This document shows positions 63,135-64,000 of a stretch of DNA of 64,000 nucleotides, piece by piece. Each line of letters opens with the position of its first letter. Positions within the stretch are counted from its first letter, which is position 1. This stretch comes from RAM1 sp050247515. Lineage in GTDB: Bacteria; Pseudomonadota; Gammaproteobacteria; Burkholderiales; Burkholderiaceae_C. The notes beneath the pieces were generated by a model. That model searched no databases, was not told the DNA's origin, and saw only the letters and a program-made list of their open reading frames with translations. Position numbers and translations under genes: made by a program. Location: positions 124,001-188,000 of the forward strand of contig JBFWUB010000001.1 of the NCBI GenBank assembly GCA_050247515.1, written 5' to 3'.

Positions 63135-64000
63135 TTCGCGGCAATCGCCTTGCGGATCTGCTCCAGCACGTCCTTGGCGCTGGCCGGGATCGGAGTGCCG
63201 GGCCCATAAATGCCCTTGACGCCGGCCTCATACAGAAACTCGTAATCCTGCTGCGGGATCACGCCGCCCACGAAGACGATGATGTCGTCGGCGCCCTGCT
63301 TTTTCAGCTCGTCAATGATGGCGGGCACCAATGTCTTGTGGCCCGCGGCCAGTGTGCTCACGCCCACGGCGTGCACGTCGTTTTCAATCGCCTGGCGCGC
63401 GCATTCCTCGGGCGTCTGGAACAGCGGGCCCATGTCCACGTCAAAGCCCAGGTCGGCAAAGGCCGTGGCCACCACCTTGGCGCCGCGGTCGTGGCCGTCC
63501 TGGCCCAGCTTGCTGATCATCACGCGCGGGCGGCGCCCCTGCTGTTCGGCGAAGGCGGTGATTTCGCTCTTGAGCTGTTCCCAGAATTCCATGGTGTCCC
63601 CTGCGGTAGAGGCACTGTCATAAGCGGCTGCGTACACACCGGTCACCTTTTGTGTATCGGCGCGGTGGCGCCCAAAAACCTTTTCCAGCGCATCGCTCAC
63701 CTCGCCCACCGTGGCGCGCAGGCGGATGGCCTGGATGCTGAGGTCCAGCAGGTTGCCGTCACCCTTTTCGGCGGCGGCCGTCAGCGCGTCCAGCGCGGCC
63801 TGCACCTTGGCCGTATCGCGTGTGGCGCGGATTTGCTTCAAGCGCGCAATCTGTCCATCGCGCACCTTGACGTTGTCCACCTCCAGGATGTCCACCACGT
63901 CCTGCGTCTTGAGCTTGTACTTGTTGACGCCGACGATCACGTCGCGGCCAGAGTCAATACGCGCCTGCTTCTCAGCCGCAGCCGCCTCGATCTTCAGCTT
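63131..64000 (-). CDS. mcm: Methylmalonyl-CoA mutase, C-terminal part (cut by window end)
   Basis: The C-terminal about 290 residues of the adenosylcobalamin-dependent mutase that converts (R)-methylmalonyl-CoA to succinyl-CoA. The cobalamin-binding domain is complete: VMISKLGQDGHDRGAKVVATAF (DxHxxG with the lower-ligand His), VGVSTLAAGHKTLVP, and VFVGGVIPQQD. The frame is open to the right edge; the GTG at 63940 lies inside conserved sequence (RDVIVGVNKYK), so the true start is outside the window. It is the first visible gene of the propionate operon. Confidence 0.94.
   Translation of the reverse strand, partial: KLKIEAAAAEKQARIDSGRDVIVGVNKYKLKTQDVVDILEVDNVKVRDGQIARLKQIRATRDTAKVQAALDALTAAAEKGDGNLLDLSIQAIRLRATVGEVSDALEKVFGRHRADTQKVTGVYAAAYDSASTAGDTMEFWEQLKSEITAFAEQQGRRPRVMISKLGQDGHDRGAKVVATAFADLGFDVDMGPLFQTPEECARQAIENDVHAVGVSTLAAGHKTLVPAIIDELKKQGADDIIVFVGGVIPQQDYEFLYEAGVKGIYGPGTPIPASAKDVLEQIRKAIAAK

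Overview
The window is high-GC DNA from a betaproteobacterium, most likely order Burkholderiales, family Comamonadaceae. This rests on a complete iscRSUA-hscBA-fdx operon, an intracellular PHB depolymerase of the Ralstonia/Comamonadaceae type, Bug/TctC-type solute receptors paired with LysR regulators, a stand-alone RnfB-like ferredoxin, and a biotin-dependent acyl-CoA carboxylase next to methylmalonyl-CoA mutase. The placement is inferred from gene content; no 16S gene is present.

Layout. 1-9.8 kb is mostly housekeeping: the 3' part of an M3 oligopeptidase, a DUF4124/glutaredoxin-like secreted protein, rpiA, pyrD, an lhgO/hutG-like pair, a Bug receptor divergent from a LysR regulator, a cyclic-nucleotide-binding protein, tRNA-Val(CAC) and dnaQ. 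9.8-19.5 kb holds an SDR, the ISC iron-sulfur assembly operon (minus strand, transcribed from iscR), uvrB and an aromatic/aspartate aminotransferase. 19.5-22 kb is an accessory patch: a TauE/SafE permease, then a CesT-type (type III secretion) chaperone followed by a 329-aa protein without recognised family, arranged like a chaperone-effector pair. 22-36.5 kb has a DODA-type dioxygenase, PHB depolymerase, RnfB, a large hybrid sensor kinase, an MCP with a C-terminal Cache-like domain, an unknown protein with a CNF1-like Cys/His spacing, a CBS protein and a three-gene 2-oxoacid:ferredoxin oxidoreductase operon.

36.6-56.6 kb is the most distinctive part: one long minus-strand gene run with 4-nt overlaps or very short gaps. 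In transcription order it encodes a GAF-HlyD membrane fusion protein, a PqqD-like/M50 protease/HlyD fusion, a shortened SecA-like ATPase, a small HlyD-type adaptor, a roughly 2,990-codon LEPR-XLL/SBBP/tandem-repeat giant protein, a hybrid histidine kinase, and a REC-GGDEF-EAL regulator whose output domains look degenerate. I infer a dedicated export, processing and regulation system for a giant surface protein that uses a SecA-like motor and M50 protease instead of an ABC transporter. The giant gene has seven tandem units with a near-exact 822-bp period and carries one in-frame amber codon near its 5' end.

56.7-64 kb is a propionate/methylmalonyl-CoA catabolic operon (minus strand): methylmalonyl-CoA mutase (cut by the window end), MeaB GTPase, carboxylase beta subunit, a large palindromic intergenic repeat, biotin carboxylase alpha subunit, a VOC protein that fits methylmalonyl-CoA epimerase, and a D-cysteine desulfhydrase/ACC deaminase-like enzyme. 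Two genes (34631-36532 and 58201-60285) carry GC-rich palindromic stretches that look like small repeats inserted in frame.
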